Source of the DNA: Flavobacteriales bacterium
Lineage (GTDB): Bacteria > Bacteroidota > Bacteroidia > Flavobacteriales > Flavobacteriaceae
Direction of reading: 5' to 3'
Assembly: GCA_018335925.1 (NCBI GenBank)
Contig: JAGXRF010000083.1
Coordinates: 1 to 64,000, forward strand
DNA length: 64,000 bases
This document shows, in pieces, positions 50,754 to 60,423 of this stretch. The first letter of the stretch is position 1. Each line of letters starts with the position of its first letter. The position numbers and the translations under genes were made by a program. A model generated the notes under the pieces. It searched no databases. It had not been told where the DNA came from and saw nothing but the letters and a program-made list of their open reading frames with translations.

Positions 50754-52100
50754 ATGAAAAAAAATATATTAACAACATTTCTTCTTGTATCTGTATTAAC
50801 GGCAAAAGTTAATGCACAAGAAATTAAAGAACTTAGTCTTAAAGATGCCATTTCTTTTGCTCTTGAAAACAAGTCAGAGGCTAAAAAAGCAAAATTAGAA
50901 GTAGAAAATAGCGAATATAAAATTCAAGAAGTTCGTTCTAGAGCGTTACCTCAAATAACAGCGAATGGAAGTTTAAATTACAATCCTATTCTTCAATTGA
51001 ACGCTTTACCTGGTGATTTTTTTGGAGCTCCTGGAACTACCATTTTAGCTCCGTTAGGTCAAAAATGGAACTCTATTGCTGGAGTTTCCGTTAGTCAAGC
51101 CTTGTTTGATCAATCGGTTTTTACAGGATTAAAGGCAGCAAAAACCACGCGTGAATTCTATCAAATTAATGCTGACTTAACTGAAGAACAAGTTATTGAG
51201 CGTGTTGCAAATGCCTATTATCAAGTATACGTGCAACAACAAAAATTAGAAGTTGTTGAAAACAATTTAAAAAATGCTAACAAAGTAAAAGACATCATCA
51301 AAGGTCAGTTTGACAACGGTTTAGCAAGAAAAATTGATTTGGATCGAATTAGCGTTCGTGTTAACAACATTAATTCAATAAAACAGCAACTTATAAACGC
51401 TATTAGTTTACAAGAAAATGCCTTGAAGTTTTACATGGGAATGCCAGTTGAAAATAAAGTAGTAATTCCAAAGACCGCCTTTGAAGTTACACCTCAAGAC
51501 TTGACTAAAACAGCCGATGTAACCAATAGAACAGAATATTTGTTAATGAAAAAACAAGAGCAACTTTTAATGTATCAAAAGAAAGCGTTTCAAGCTAGCT
51601 ACTATCCAACTTTATCATTAAGCGGTGGTTACAACTATATCGGTCAAGGTCCTGAAATGCCACTTTTTGCAAAACCAGCAGATGGTGTTTATTGGTCTGA
51701 CTTTGCTAATATTGGTTTAAGTTTAAGAGTTCCCATTTTTACTGGATTTGGAACAAGAGCAAAAGTAAGACAAGCAAACAATGCATTAAGTTCGATAAAA
51801 GTAGATCTTGATGACACAAAATTAGCTTTGGATTTAGCATTTGACAATGCAAAAAAACAACTTGAAAACAGTTTGATTACCATCAACAATCAAAAAGAAA
51901 ACGCGCAACTTGCTCAAGAGGTTTTTGCTAATACAAATAATAATTACACACAAGGTTTAGCATCATTAACCGATTTATTAGATGCAGAAAATGCTCTAGT
52001 TGAAGCACAAAACAATTACACAACTGCTATTTTAGAATACAAACTAGCGGAAATTCAATTCATAAAATCTAAAGGAGAACTAAAAAACTTATTAAACTAA
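50754..52100 (+). CDS. TolC family outer membrane efflux protein
   Basis: A 448-residue outer-membrane channel. The signal peptide KKNILTTFLLVSVLTAKVNA is cleaved before QEIKELSLKDAI. Two internally similar halves follow, each with long helices (VIERVANAYYQVYVQQQKLE, then LALDLAFDNAKKQLENSLI) and barrel strands (TANGSLNYNP; LSLSGGYNYIG). FTNNNYTQGLASLTDLLDAE-like sequence near residue 395 is a TolC hallmark. It forms the exit duct for the RND pump encoded two genes on. It starts two bases after the TetR stop. Confidence 0.92.
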   Translation: MKKNILTTFLLVSVLTAKVNAQEIKELSLKDAISFALENKSEAKKAKLEVENSEYKIQEVRSRALPQITANGSLNYNPILQLNALPGDFFGAPGTTILAPLGQKWNSIAGVSVSQALFDQSVFTGLKAAKTTREFYQINADLTEEQVIERVANAYYQVYVQQQKLEVVENNLKNANKVKDIIKGQFDNGLARKIDLDRISVRVNNINSIKQQLINAISLQENALKFYMGMPVENKVVIPKTAFEVTPQDLTKTADVTNRTEYLLMKKQEQLLMYQKKAFQASYYPTLSLSGGYNYIGQGPEMPLFAKPADGVYWSDFANIGLSLRVPIFTGFGTRAKVRQANNALSSIKVDLDDTKLALDLAFDNAKKQLENSLITINNQKENAQLAQEVFANTNNNYTQGLASLTDLLDAENALVEAQNNYTTAILEYKLAEIQFIKSKGELKNLLN

Positions 52101-52107
52101 TAAACAA

Positions 52108-53175
52108 ATGAAAAAAATAATTTATATCGTTTTAGGTGTAGGATTAGTAGGGGCTACTGTTGTAACTCTTATGAACAACAAAAAACAAAATGAAGCAGAT
52201 ACAGCTATTGTTGCTCAAGAAAATAGTAGCGTTGCTGTACGTGTGGCTACAGTAGGAACAAATCCTGTTGAAGATAACTTTGTTGCTAATGGAAACTTTT
52301 CACCTGACCAAGAATTGGAAATGGCTGCAGAACGTTCTGGAAAAGTAATTTCGATTTTAGTAAAAGAAGGAGACAGAGTAGCAAAAGGTCAAACTATCGC
52401 TATTATTAGAGGTGATGTTGTAAATGTAGAAGCAGAAACAGCTAATGCTAATTATCAAAATGCTCTTAACGATTATAACCGATTCGAAAGTGCTTACAAA
52501 ACTGGAGGTGTTACAAAACAACAATTAGACCAAGCTAGAATCAACATGATTAACGCTAAATCTAGATTAACTCAAGCCAACATTAATGTAGGTGACACAA
52601 GAGTAAAAGCGCCTTTCGGTGGAATTATCAATAAAAAATTCATTGAAGTTGGAACTATTTTAAGCGCAATGCCTCCAACAAAAATGTTCGAAATTGTGAA
52701 TACAAACTCGTTAAAACTGAAAGTAAATGTAAGTGAGCGTCAAGTAGCACAATTAAAAATTGGTTCAGTTGTAAAAGTAAAAGCAAGTGTTTTTCCTGAT
52801 AAAGAATACACTGGAAAAGTAACTTTTATTGCTCCAAAAGCTGACACATCTTTAAACTTCCCTATTGAAGTGGCTATAACAAACAATCCTAATAATGAAA
52901 TCAAAGCAGGAATGTATGGTTCTGTAGTTTTTGGTGCGCCAGAAGGAAAACAGCCTGAATTAATGACAATTCCAAGAAGTGCTTTTGTAGGAAGTGTAAG
53001 TAGCAACCAAGTGTATGTGGTGGAAAAAGACATCGCAGTAATGAAAAAAGTTGTGGCAGGAAGAGTGTTTGGCGACAAAGTTGAAATTCTGAGTGGCTTA
53101 AACAATGGAGACGTAGTAGTAACTAGCGGTCAAATTAACTTAAGTGATAGCACTAAAGTTTCTATTGTAAAATAA
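52108..53175 (+). CDS. RND efflux periplasmic adaptor subunit (HlyD/AcrA type)
   Basis: A 355-residue membrane-fusion protein. The N-terminal hydrophobic segment KKIIYIVLGVGLVGATVVTL anchors or exports it. The lipoyl halves ISILVKEGDRVAKGQTIAII (near residue 92) and TRVKAPFGGIINKKFIEVGT (near 167) flank a short coiled-coil hairpin with AINMINAKSRL-like sequence. Beta-barrel and membrane-proximal domains follow (VYVVEKDIAVMKKVVAG, LSGLNNGDVVVTSG). It links the TolC and AcrB-type neighbours. No lipobox Cys is present. Confidence 0.92.
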   Translation: MKKIIYIVLGVGLVGATVVTLMNNKKQNEADTAIVAQENSSVAVRVATVGTNPVEDNFVANGNFSPDQELEMAAERSGKVISILVKEGDRVAKGQTIAIIRGDVVNVEAETANANYQNALNDYNRFESAYKTGGVTKQQLDQARINMINAKSRLTQANINVGDTRVKAPFGGIINKKFIEVGTILSAMPPTKMFEIVNTNSLKLKVNVSERQVAQLKIGSVVKVKASVFPDKEYTGKVTFIAPKADTSLNFPIEVAITNNPNNEIKAGMYGSVVFGAPEGKQPELMTIPRSAFVGSVSSNQVYVVEKDIAVMKKVVAGRVFGDKVEILSGLNNGDVVVTSGQINLSDSTKVSIVK

Positions 53176-53203
53176 TTAAAGACGCTTACTTAAAACCGAT
53201 TAT

Positions 53204-56200
53204 ATGAAAATTGTAGATATATCAATTAAAAGACCTTCTATGGTTATCGTACTTTTTACGATACTATTATTAGGTGGACTATATAGTTATAAACAGTTGA
53301 GTTATGAGTTAATTCCAAAATTTGAGATTAACGTAGTTACCGTTTCAACTGTTTATCCTGGAGCTTCTCCAAGTGAAGTAGAAAACACCGTAACCAAGAA
53401 AATTGAAGACGCTGTTTCTACCATGGAAAACATCAAAAAATTAGAATCAAAGTCTTATGAAAGTTTATCAGTAGTAATGATTACATTAACTGCTGATGCT
53501 GATGCCGACTATTCTTTGAATGATGCCCAACGCAAAATCAATGCGGTATTAAAAGACTTACCAGATGATGTTGACCCACCATCATTAAGCAAATTCTCGT
53601 TGAGTGATTTACCTATTATGACCATCGGTGCAACTGCTAGTATGGATGAAGTTGCTTTCTACGACTTATTAGACAAGAAAATCCAACCGATCGTTTCTCG
53701 TGTTCCAGGTGTGGCACAAGTTAACTTAGTTGGTGGTGAAGAAAGAGAAATTAAAGTAAGCTTAGATGCTACTAAATTACAAGGTTTTGGATTATCTGTT
53801 CCTCAAGTACAACAAGCGGTTTTATCTTCTAATTTAGATTTCCCAACGGGTAATATCAAGACTAGAGAAAATAGTACAACCATTCGTTTATCTGGAAAAT
53901 ATAAATCAGTTGAAGAGTTACGCAATTTAGTTGTTTCATCAAATCATGGTGTTCAAGTACGTTTGGGTGATGTGGCCGATGTTCAAGATGCACAAAAAGA
54001 CGTTTCTAAAATCTCAAGAATTAACGAGAAAGGATCAATTCTTTTACAAGTTATTAAACAATCAGATGCAAATGCCGTTGAAGTTAGTAAAAAAGTAAAA
54101 GAAGCAATTGCTAAAATTGAACAAGATTATGCAAAATCAAACTTAAAATTAAAAGTTGCAAACGATAGTAGTGAATTTACCTTAACTGCTGCTGATAATG
54201 TAATGCACGATTTATTTCTTGCTATCTTTTTAGTTGCATTTGTAATGTTATTCTTCTTACACAGTTTACGTAATGCTGCTATCGTAATGGTATCGATTCC
54301 AGCTTCGTTGATTGCTACTTTTATTGGAATTTCATTAATGGGATACACGTTAAACTTAATGAGTTTACTTGGACTTTCGTTAGTAGTTGGAATCTTAGTG
54401 GACGACGCAATTGTTGTATTAGAGAACATTCACCGTCACATGGAAATGGGTAAAAACAAGGTTCGCGCAGCTTATGATGGTGCGGCTGAAATTGGATTTA
54501 CCGTTACAGCTATTACATTAGTTATCGTGGTGGTATTCTTACCAATTGCCATGAGTACTGGATTAGTTTCTAACATCATTACGCAATTTTGTGTTACAGT
54601 AATTATTGCTACATTATTATCGTTATTGGCTTCCTTTACTATTGTGCCTTGGTTATTCTCACGTTACGGAAAATTAGAACATTTAAATAAAGAATCATTT
54701 TTTGGAAAAATTATTTTAGGTTTTGAAAACTACCTAGATAAATTCACTCACAAAGTAACAGACATTTTAACTTGGTCTTTAAATTACAAAAAAACAACGT
54801 TAGCAATCGTTACTGTTATTTTCTTTGGTTCAATATTCGGATTATTAGGAGGTGGATTTATTGGTGGAGAGTTCTTCTCTAAAACCGATAAAGGCGAATT
54901 CTTAGTTCAAATTGAAATGCCAAAAGACGTTTCGATAGAGCAAACCAATTTCATGACGCAAAAAGCAGAAGCTTATCTAAAAAAAGATAAAAATATCGTA
55001 GACATGATCACCACAGTAGGTCAAACTAGTGATGGTATGGGAGCTACTCAGTCTACTGCATATAAAGCTGAAATTTTGATTTCTTTGGTTGAAAAATCAA
55101 AACGCGATGATAACTCGTTTATTTATGCGGCTAAAATCAAACGTCAGTTAGAAAAAGAATTGGTGGGAGCAAAAGTAAAAACCGTCCCAATGGGATTATT
55201 AGGTGCCGACAGAGCTCCTATTGCTTTAACCGTTACGGGATCAAGTTTTGAAGATGTAATGCAATTTGCCCAAAAAGCTGCGGCTGAATTGAAAAAAATT
55301 CCAGGAGCATCGGAAGTAAAACTAACTTCAGAAGCTGGAAATCCTGAAATTAGAGTTCAAGTTGATCGTGATAAAATGGCAGCATTAGGATTAAATCTTC
55401 AAACAGTAGGTTTAACGATGCAAACTGCTTTCAACGGAAATACCGATGGAAAATTTAGAGCAGGAGAATATGAATATGATATCAACATCCGATTCAATGA
55501 ATACGATCGTTCTAACATTAATGATGTAAATAATCTGATTTTTGTAAACAATATGGGACAACAAATCAAGTTATCTCAATTTGCAGAGGTGATTGAAAGT
55601 TCAGGTCCAAGTATGTTAGAAAGAAGAGATAAGAGTACTTCGGTTACGATTGAAGCACAATCTGTAGGTAGACCTTCTGGTACTATTTCAACCGAATGGG
55701 AATCTGTATTTTCAAAAATGGAACGCCCAACTGGAGTTAACTATGTTTGGGGTGGAGATATGGAAAACCAAACAGAAGGTTTTGGTACTTTAGGAGTAGC
55801 TTTACTTGCTGCTATTATTTTAGTTTACTTAGTAATGGTTGCTTTGTATGATGACTTTGTTACGCCTTTTGTGGTATTGTTCTCTATTCCATTATCGTTC
55901 ATTGGAGCGTTATTTGCTTTGGCATTAACAAACAACTCACTTAATATTTTCACCATTTTAGGTATCATTATGTTGATTGGATTAGTAACGAAAAACGCGA
56001 TTTTATTGGTTGACTTTGCTAATCACAGAAAAGAAGCAGGAGAAACAACTTTCAAAGCTTTAGTTCAGGCAAACCACGCACGTTTACGTCCAATCTTAAT
56101 GACAACAATTGCCATGGTAATTGGAATGGTGCCTATTGCCCTTGCTAAAGGCGCTGCTGCCGAAATGAACAATGGTTTAGCGTGGGTAATTATTGGAGGT

Positions 56201-56374
56201 TTGATTTCCTCTTTATTCTTAACATTAATTGTTGTTCCTGTAGTTTACGCTATTGTTGACAGCATTAGAGTTAAACTTGGAAGAGATGTTAAAGTAGATT
56301 ATGACTCATTAATGAAAGCTGATTATGTTCACAAAGAATTAAGTGAGGATGGTTTTACCCCGAAACATATGTAA
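53204..56374 (+). CDS. RND transporter permease (AcrB/HAE1 type)
   Basis: A 1056-residue proton-driven efflux pump of the inner membrane. It shows the RND layout: TM1 near residues 11-30, a periplasmic loop, TM2-6, then the repeat with TM7-12. YPGASPSEVENTVTKKIED is typical of the first loop. GILVDDAIVVLENIHRHME near residue 393 is TM4 with the proton-relay acidic pair. LLVDFANHRKEAGETTFKAL and RLRPILMTTIAMVIGMVPIA are TM10-11 motifs. It is closer to multidrug (HAE1) than to metal pumps. Substrate unknown. It is the last gene of the TetR-led operon. Confidence 0.95.
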   Translation: MKIVDISIKRPSMVIVLFTILLLGGLYSYKQLSYELIPKFEINVVTVSTVYPGASPSEVENTVTKKIEDAVSTMENIKKLESKSYESLSVVMITLTADADADYSLNDAQRKINAVLKDLPDDVDPPSLSKFSLSDLPIMTIGATASMDEVAFYDLLDKKIQPIVSRVPGVAQVNLVGGEEREIKVSLDATKLQGFGLSVPQVQQAVLSSNLDFPTGNIKTRENSTTIRLSGKYKSVEELRNLVVSSNHGVQVRLGDVADVQDAQKDVSKISRINEKGSILLQVIKQSDANAVEVSKKVKEAIAKIEQDYAKSNLKLKVANDSSEFTLTAADNVMHDLFLAIFLVAFVMLFFLHSLRNAAIVMVSIPASLIATFIGISLMGYTLNLMSLLGLSLVVGILVDDAIVVLENIHRHMEMGKNKVRAAYDGAAEIGFTVTAITLVIVVVFLPIAMSTGLVSNIITQFCVTVIIATLLSLLASFTIVPWLFSRYGKLEHLNKESFFGKIILGFENYLDKFTHKVTDILTWSLNYKKTTLAIVTVIFFGSIFGLLGGGFIGGEFFSKTDKGEFLVQIEMPKDVSIEQTNFMTQKAEAYLKKDKNIVDMITTVGQTSDGMGATQSTAYKAEILISLVEKSKRDDNSFIYAAKIKRQLEKELVGAKVKTVPMGLLGADRAPIALTVTGSSFEDVMQFAQKAAAELKKIPGASEVKLTSEAGNPEIRVQVDRDKMAALGLNLQTVGLTMQTAFNGNTDGKFRAGEYEYDINIRFNEYDRSNINDVNNLIFVNNMGQQIKLSQFAEVIESSGPSMLERRDKSTSVTIEAQSVGRPSGTISTEWESVFSKMERPTGVNYVWGGDMENQTEGFGTLGVALLAAIILVYLVMVALYDDFVTPFVVLFSIPLSFIGALFALALTNNSLNIFTILGIIMLIGLVTKNAILLVDFANHRKEAGETTFKALVQANHARLRPILMTTIAMVIGMVPIALAKGAAAEMNNGLAWVIIGGLISSLFLTLIVVPVVYAIVDSIRVKLGRDVKVDYDSLMKADYVHKELSEDGFTPKHM

Positions 56375-56390
56375 TAATACTTTAAATAAT

Positions 56391-56433
56391 AAACTAACGA
56401 GAAGTATTTTCAATATTGCTCGTTAGTTTAAAT
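56391..56433 (+). terminator. Hairpin after the RND operon
   Basis: AAACTAACGAG (56391-56401) and CTCGTTAGTTT (56419-56429) form an 11-base stem with a 17-base loop, 17 bases after the RND stop. The tail AAATTTG is not a clean T run, so termination may be modest. The rest of the spacer up to 56646 is AT-rich with no other feature I can support. Confidence 0.65.
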
Positions 56434-56646
56434 TTGTTATGATGTAATTAACAGCTAACAGCTAACTTCATCTTTTAATTTGAATATTAACAAAATTTTA
56501 TTTTTTTGTTTAGAACGATTAAACTTCATCATTGATTCAAATTAAAATAAATTCAAGTGATTTGAATACAATATTCCTTGATTTAGCTAAAAATAAAATT
56601 TGAAAATAATTCAACTTTACACCATAATTATAAAGTATTTAATAAT

Positions 56647-57570
56647 ATGAAAAATGTAAATTGGACAGCAGAAAACATTCCCCCTCAAAATGGGAAAACT
56701 ATTTTAATTACTGGAGCAAACAGTGGACTTGGTTTTGAAGCAACAAAAGTATTGAGTAAAAAAGAGGCTCACATCATTATGACTGCGAGAAACTTGCAGA
56801 AAGGCAATGAAGCTCTAGAAGCAATTAAAAAAGAAAACCCAAGTGCGAAGTTACATTTAATGCAATTGGACTTGGCTGACTTTAATTCAATCCGAGAATT
56901 TTCAGATGAATTTCATTCCAAATATTCAAAACTTGATGTTTTGGTAAATAATGCCGGTGTTATGAATCCACCCAAAAGAGAAGTGACAAAACAGAATTTT
57001 GAAGTTCAATTTGGCACTAATCATTTAGGACATTTCTTACTCACCGGCTTGTTATTGGATATACTTAAATACACACCTAATTCAAGAATTTCGGTCCAAA
57101 GCAGCATCGTTCATAAAACGGAAAGTATGAAGCCTGATATTCATTTTGATGACTTGAACTTCGAAAAATCATATAATAGAGACCAAGCGTATGCTCAAAG
57201 CAAATTAGCTAATTTACTATTTGCTTATGAATTAGACAGACGTTTGAAAGCCAACAATTTCAAAACGATTGTAACTGCGGCTCATCCCGGCTATACAAAA
57301 ACAAACCTGCAAGCAAATTCAGGATTTTTAATGTCGGTTATTTTGAATAACATTCTTGCCCAAAATGTTAAAATCGGAGTACTACCTATTCTACGAGCTG
57401 CAACAGAAGAAAATCTGAAGGGTGGTGAGTATTTCGGTCCAACTAAAACAATGGAAATGAAAGGATATCCTGAGCTAGTAAAATCAAGTGATAAATCTTA
57501 TGACAAAGATTTGGCTAGAAAACTATGGGAAGTGTCCGAAAAATTAACAAATCATAATTATCAGTTTTAA
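56647..57570 (+). CDS. SDR family oxidoreductase (retinol dehydrogenase-like)
   Basis: A 307-residue NAD(P)-dependent short-chain dehydrogenase. The cofactor motif TGANSGLG is at residues 22-29, NNAGVM near 101-106, the active-site Ser in VQSSIVHK near 150, and YAQSK at 182-186 supplies Tyr and Lys. The WW-oxidoreductase/retinol-dehydrogenase-like extension (NWTAENIPPQNGK) precedes the fold. The natural substrate is unknown. It is followed after 17 bases by a second SDR, a DoxX-like gene and an AraC regulator, which may form one regulated unit. Confidence 0.9.
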   Translation: MKNVNWTAENIPPQNGKTILITGANSGLGFEATKVLSKKEAHIIMTARNLQKGNEALEAIKKENPSAKLHLMQLDLADFNSIREFSDEFHSKYSKLDVLVNNAGVMNPPKREVTKQNFEVQFGTNHLGHFLLTGLLLDILKYTPNSRISVQSSIVHKTESMKPDIHFDDLNFEKSYNRDQAYAQSKLANLLFAYELDRRLKANNFKTIVTAAHPGYTKTNLQANSGFLMSVILNNILAQNVKIGVLPILRAATEENLKGGEYFGPTKTMEMKGYPELVKSSDKSYDKDLARKLWEVSEKLTNHNYQF

Positions 57571-57587
57571 TTTACTCTTATATAAAA

Positions 57588-58403
57588 ATGAAAACAAAAA
57601 TTTGGTTTATTACAGGATGTTCAAAAGGTTTTGGTAAGGTTTGGGCTGAAGCTGCTTTAAAACGTGGTGATAAAGTAGCTGCTACAGCAAGAAACATTGA
57701 CTCTTTAGCTTCATTAAAACAACAGTATGGTGACGAAGTACTGCTAGTTACTTTGGATGTAAATAATAGAGAAGCGTGTTTTTCAGCTGTTAACGAAGCG
57801 ATTAACTATTTTGGAAAAATTGATATACTTGTTAACAATGCGGGATTTGGCCATTTTGGCTATGTTGAAGAAATATCTGAGAGTGAGGCTAGACAACAAA
57901 TTGAAACCAATTTGTTTGGCTCACTATGGATGATTCAAGCTGTTTTACCCATCATGAGAAATCAAAAAAACGGTCATATTTTACAAGTATCTAGTATTGG
58001 AGGTATAATGGCTTTCCCAAGTTTGAGTATTTACCATGCATCTAAGTGGGCAGTAGAAGGTATTTGCGAATCAATGAATCAAGAAGTTGCTCAATTTGGT
58101 ATTAAAACTACACTTATAGAACCAGCAGCTTATGCTACAGAATGGGCTACAGCTTCAGCAAGTTTTAGTGCACCAATAGAAGCCTACAATGGCATTAGAG
58201 AAGCCATGTTAGCTGCAAGAGGTAGTTTGAAAGCGGGTGACCCAAATGCAACTGCTGACGCTATTTTAAGAGTAGTAGATGCTGCTAATCCACCACTTAG
58301 GTTATTTCTAGGTAAATTACCGCTAATAATGATAGAGCCTACCTATAACAACAGATTGGAAACTTGGAAAGAATGGAACGAAATATCTGCAAACGCTGAA
58401 TAA
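57588..58403 (+). CDS. SDR family NAD(P)-dependent oxidoreductase
   Basis: A 271-residue classical SDR. TGCSKGFG (residues 9-16) binds the cofactor, LDVNNREA holds the acidic residue, NNAGFG is at 83-88, VSSIGG contains the catalytic Ser, and Tyr149/Lys153 are in YHASK. The C-terminal substrate lid (AYATEWATASASFSAP) is typical of group SDRs annotated as ketoreductases. Function is not predictable beyond oxidation/reduction of a carbonyl or hydroxyl. It lies between the first SDR and the DoxX-like gene. Confidence 0.9.
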   Translation: MKTKIWFITGCSKGFGKVWAEAALKRGDKVAATARNIDSLASLKQQYGDEVLLVTLDVNNREACFSAVNEAINYFGKIDILVNNAGFGHFGYVEEISESEARQQIETNLFGSLWMIQAVLPIMRNQKNGHILQVSSIGGIMAFPSLSIYHASKWAVEGICESMNQEVAQFGIKTTLIEPAAYATEWATASASFSAPIEAYNGIREAMLAARGSLKAGDPNATADAILRVVDAANPPLRLFLGKLPLIMIEPTYNNRLETWKEWNEISANAE

Positions 58404-58409
58404 CATATT

Positions 58410-58778
58410 ATGAAAACAGGAAAAAAAATATTTCTCTATTTGTTAGTAGCATTTTACCTATTCATGGGGTTAATGCACTTTATACAACCCGAACAGTATT
58501 TTGCAATGATGCCATCGTGGTTACCAGCAAAAAAGATTTTAATAATTTTTAGCGGAATCGTTGAAATTGTTTTAGCGATACTTTTAATACCAATTAAAAC
58601 AAGGGCAATTGCAGCAAAGTTCATAATTGCAATGTTGATTGTATTTTTATTTGCAATTCACATTCCTGAAAGCATAGGTTACTACAACACAGGTAATGAG
58701 AAGTTTGTTGCAAGCATCGTAAGACTACCTATTCAATTTCTGTTCATAGCTTGGGCTTGGATGTTTGCGAAAAAATAA
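58410..58778 (+). CDS. DoxX-like membrane protein
   Basis: A 122-residue protein with four hydrophobic segments (near residues 7-24, 43-62, 68-85, 104-120). FYLFMGLMHFIQPEQYFAMM and ILIIFSGIVEIVLAILLIPI are typical of the DoxX-like family. Members have been linked to quinone or thiol metabolism and detoxification, without a defined role here. It starts six bases after the SDR stop and ends the likely operon. Confidence 0.82.
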   Translation: MKTGKKIFLYLLVAFYLFMGLMHFIQPEQYFAMMPSWLPAKKILIIFSGIVEIVLAILLIPIKTRAIAAKFIIAMLIVFLFAIHIPESIGYYNTGNEKFVASIVRLPIQFLFIAWAWMFAKK

Positions 58779-58800
58779 CACACAAAATAGAAATCTAAAG

Positions 58801-58837
58801 AATCAACAATGTTAACTCATACAAAGCGTTGTTGATT
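58801..58837. promoter_or_regulatory. Inverted repeat upstream of the AraC gene
   Basis: AATCAACAA (58801-58809) and TTGTTGATT (58829-58837) are exact inverted repeats with 19 bases between them, 17 bases before the AraC regulator start. It could be an autoregulatory operator or a weak terminator for the upstream operon; the following sequence is not a T run. Confidence 0.5.
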
Positions 58838-58854
58838 ATAATTAAAATTGAACT

Positions 58855-59772
58855 ATGGCAAAAATTGTAAATCATTTCGCTATAAACTCCATTTCAGAAT
58901 TGCATCGTCTAATGGGATTGCCAAAACCTCTTCATCCGTTAATCAGTTTAATTAATATGGATGATGTACAATCATCCGAAAAAACAGGAGAACTAAACTT
59001 TCTACTTCACTTTTATGGTATTTCCCTAAAAAAAAATGTACGTGGTAAACTAAAATACGGACAGAACTATTACGACTTTGATGAAGGTGTTTTGGCAATG
59101 ACGGCACCCAAACAAATTTTATCAGTAAGCAGTGAGGATAATTACAAAGTGTCAGGATACTGGTTAGTTTTTCATGCTGACTTTATTATAAATTATTCTT
59201 TAGGAAAAATCATAAAAGATTACGGCTTTTTTTCTTATTCCGTAAATGAAGCCTTGCATCTTTCTGACAAAGAAGAAAAAATGCTTGAAGGAATATTTAA
59301 GAACATAGAGCAAGAGTATAAAACATCAATAGACCAATTTAGTCAAGATGTAATGGTATCACACCTAGAATTATTATTGAATTATTGTAATCGTTTCTAC
59401 AACAGACAATTTCTGACTCGGAAAAAAGCTGGAAATGATTTATTAGCGAAAATTGAAGAATTGCTTGATGAATATTTTAAGAACGATAAGCATTTAGAAT
59501 TAGGACTTCCAACCGTTCAATATTTTGCTGAAAAAGTTAACGTATCTTCCAATTATTTGAGTGATATGTTGAGAGCACTTACAGGACAAAATACACAACA
59601 ACATATTCAAAATAAGTTAATAGAAAAAGCAAAAGAAACATTGATTACAACCAATTTATCAGTAAGTGAGATTGCATATCAACTGGGCTTTGAGCACCCA
59701 CAATCATTTAGCAAGTTTTTTAAAAACAAAACCAAAGTAACACCTAAAGATTTTAGATCGACTTTCAACTAA
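58855..59772 (+). CDS. AraC family transcriptional regulator
   Basis: A 305-residue regulator. The N-terminal 190 residues form a cupin-like sensor region (FHADFIINYSLG and HLSDKEEKMLEG are recognisable parts). The C-terminal DNA-binding domain has two helix-turn-helix units: VQYFAEKVNVSSNYLSDMLR and LSVSEIAYQLGFEHPQSFSK followed by FFKNKTKVTPKDFR. It probably controls the SDR-SDR-DoxX genes upstream, in the arrangement common for such regulators in this phylum. The inducer is unknown. Confidence 0.9.
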   Translation: MAKIVNHFAINSISELHRLMGLPKPLHPLISLINMDDVQSSEKTGELNFLLHFYGISLKKNVRGKLKYGQNYYDFDEGVLAMTAPKQILSVSSEDNYKVSGYWLVFHADFIINYSLGKIIKDYGFFSYSVNEALHLSDKEEKMLEGIFKNIEQEYKTSIDQFSQDVMVSHLELLLNYCNRFYNRQFLTRKKAGNDLLAKIEELLDEYFKNDKHLELGLPTVQYFAEKVNVSSNYLSDMLRALTGQNTQQHIQNKLIEKAKETLITTNLSVSEIAYQLGFEHPQSFSKFFKNKTKVTPKDFRSTFN

Positions 59773-60171
59773 ATAACTTGATATGTTAAAACTAAAATTC
59801 ACATTGATACTTAGTTACTTTACAAAATGCAAACCACACTTTAACCTAAATTAATAAAACATTCATTTTAATAGTATTTTATTATTAGAGTGGTGTAACA
59901 GTTTTTTAAAAATTTAAAAGGATTTTTTTTGATTATTTAAATACTTAATGATGAGTTTTTATTATGAGTCGGAGTTTCAACATTTAATTAATTAATCATA
60001 TGTTGAAAAGGCAAAGTAATTAAGAAATATTTTAAACAAATTAATTAAAATCATAGCATCTTTAAATATGAATTTCACATAACTCGAATTTGAGAATGAA
60101 AAGTAAGGTTTAATTAAAATTAATTTAAATGCAAGATACAACCTCATTAGAAATCATAAAGATATAATAGA
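59773..60171. other. AT-rich spacer with one inverted repeat
   Basis: About 400 bases without a convincing gene. The only structure I can support is the inverted repeat TTTCAACAT (59975-59983) and ATGTTGAAA (60000-60008) around a 16-base AT loop. Composition is even more AT-rich than the flanks. No TAnnTTTG box is found close to the next gene. Confidence 0.5.
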
Positions 60172-60423
60172 TTGCCTACGATTCTAAAATACATCATTTT
60201 AAAGAATAAAAACACGCCAATACTTTTTCCTAGGGAGCCATTTTCACATTTTGAAATTGCTAAAAATCTTGGCGGTGTAAAATCAGCAGGTTTTTGCATT
60301 ATTCATTTTACAGAAGGAAAATTAAAGATTAAATGTTTTGGTGATTCATCAACTTTAAAAATTAAATCAAATCCTAAAGAAGATATAGAAATAATTAAAA
60401 ATTTTATAATAAATAAATATTGA
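60172..60423 (+). CDS. Small protein upstream of rteC, function unknown
   Basis: An 83-residue protein I cannot assign. The sequence has a compact look: LKNKNTPILFPREPFSHFEI, VKSAGFCIIHFTEG and KCFGDSSTLKIKSNPKEDIE. There is no signal peptide or membrane segment. The only start in frame is the TTG at 60172, because a stop lies 13 bases upstream. Its stop overlaps the start of the RteC gene by three bases, so the pair is translationally coupled and a partner role in the same regulatory unit is plausible. Confidence 0.6.
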   Translation: MPTILKYIILKNKNTPILFPREPFSHFEIAKNLGGVKSAGFCIIHFTEGKLKIKCFGDSSTLKIKSNPKEDIEIIKNFIINKY

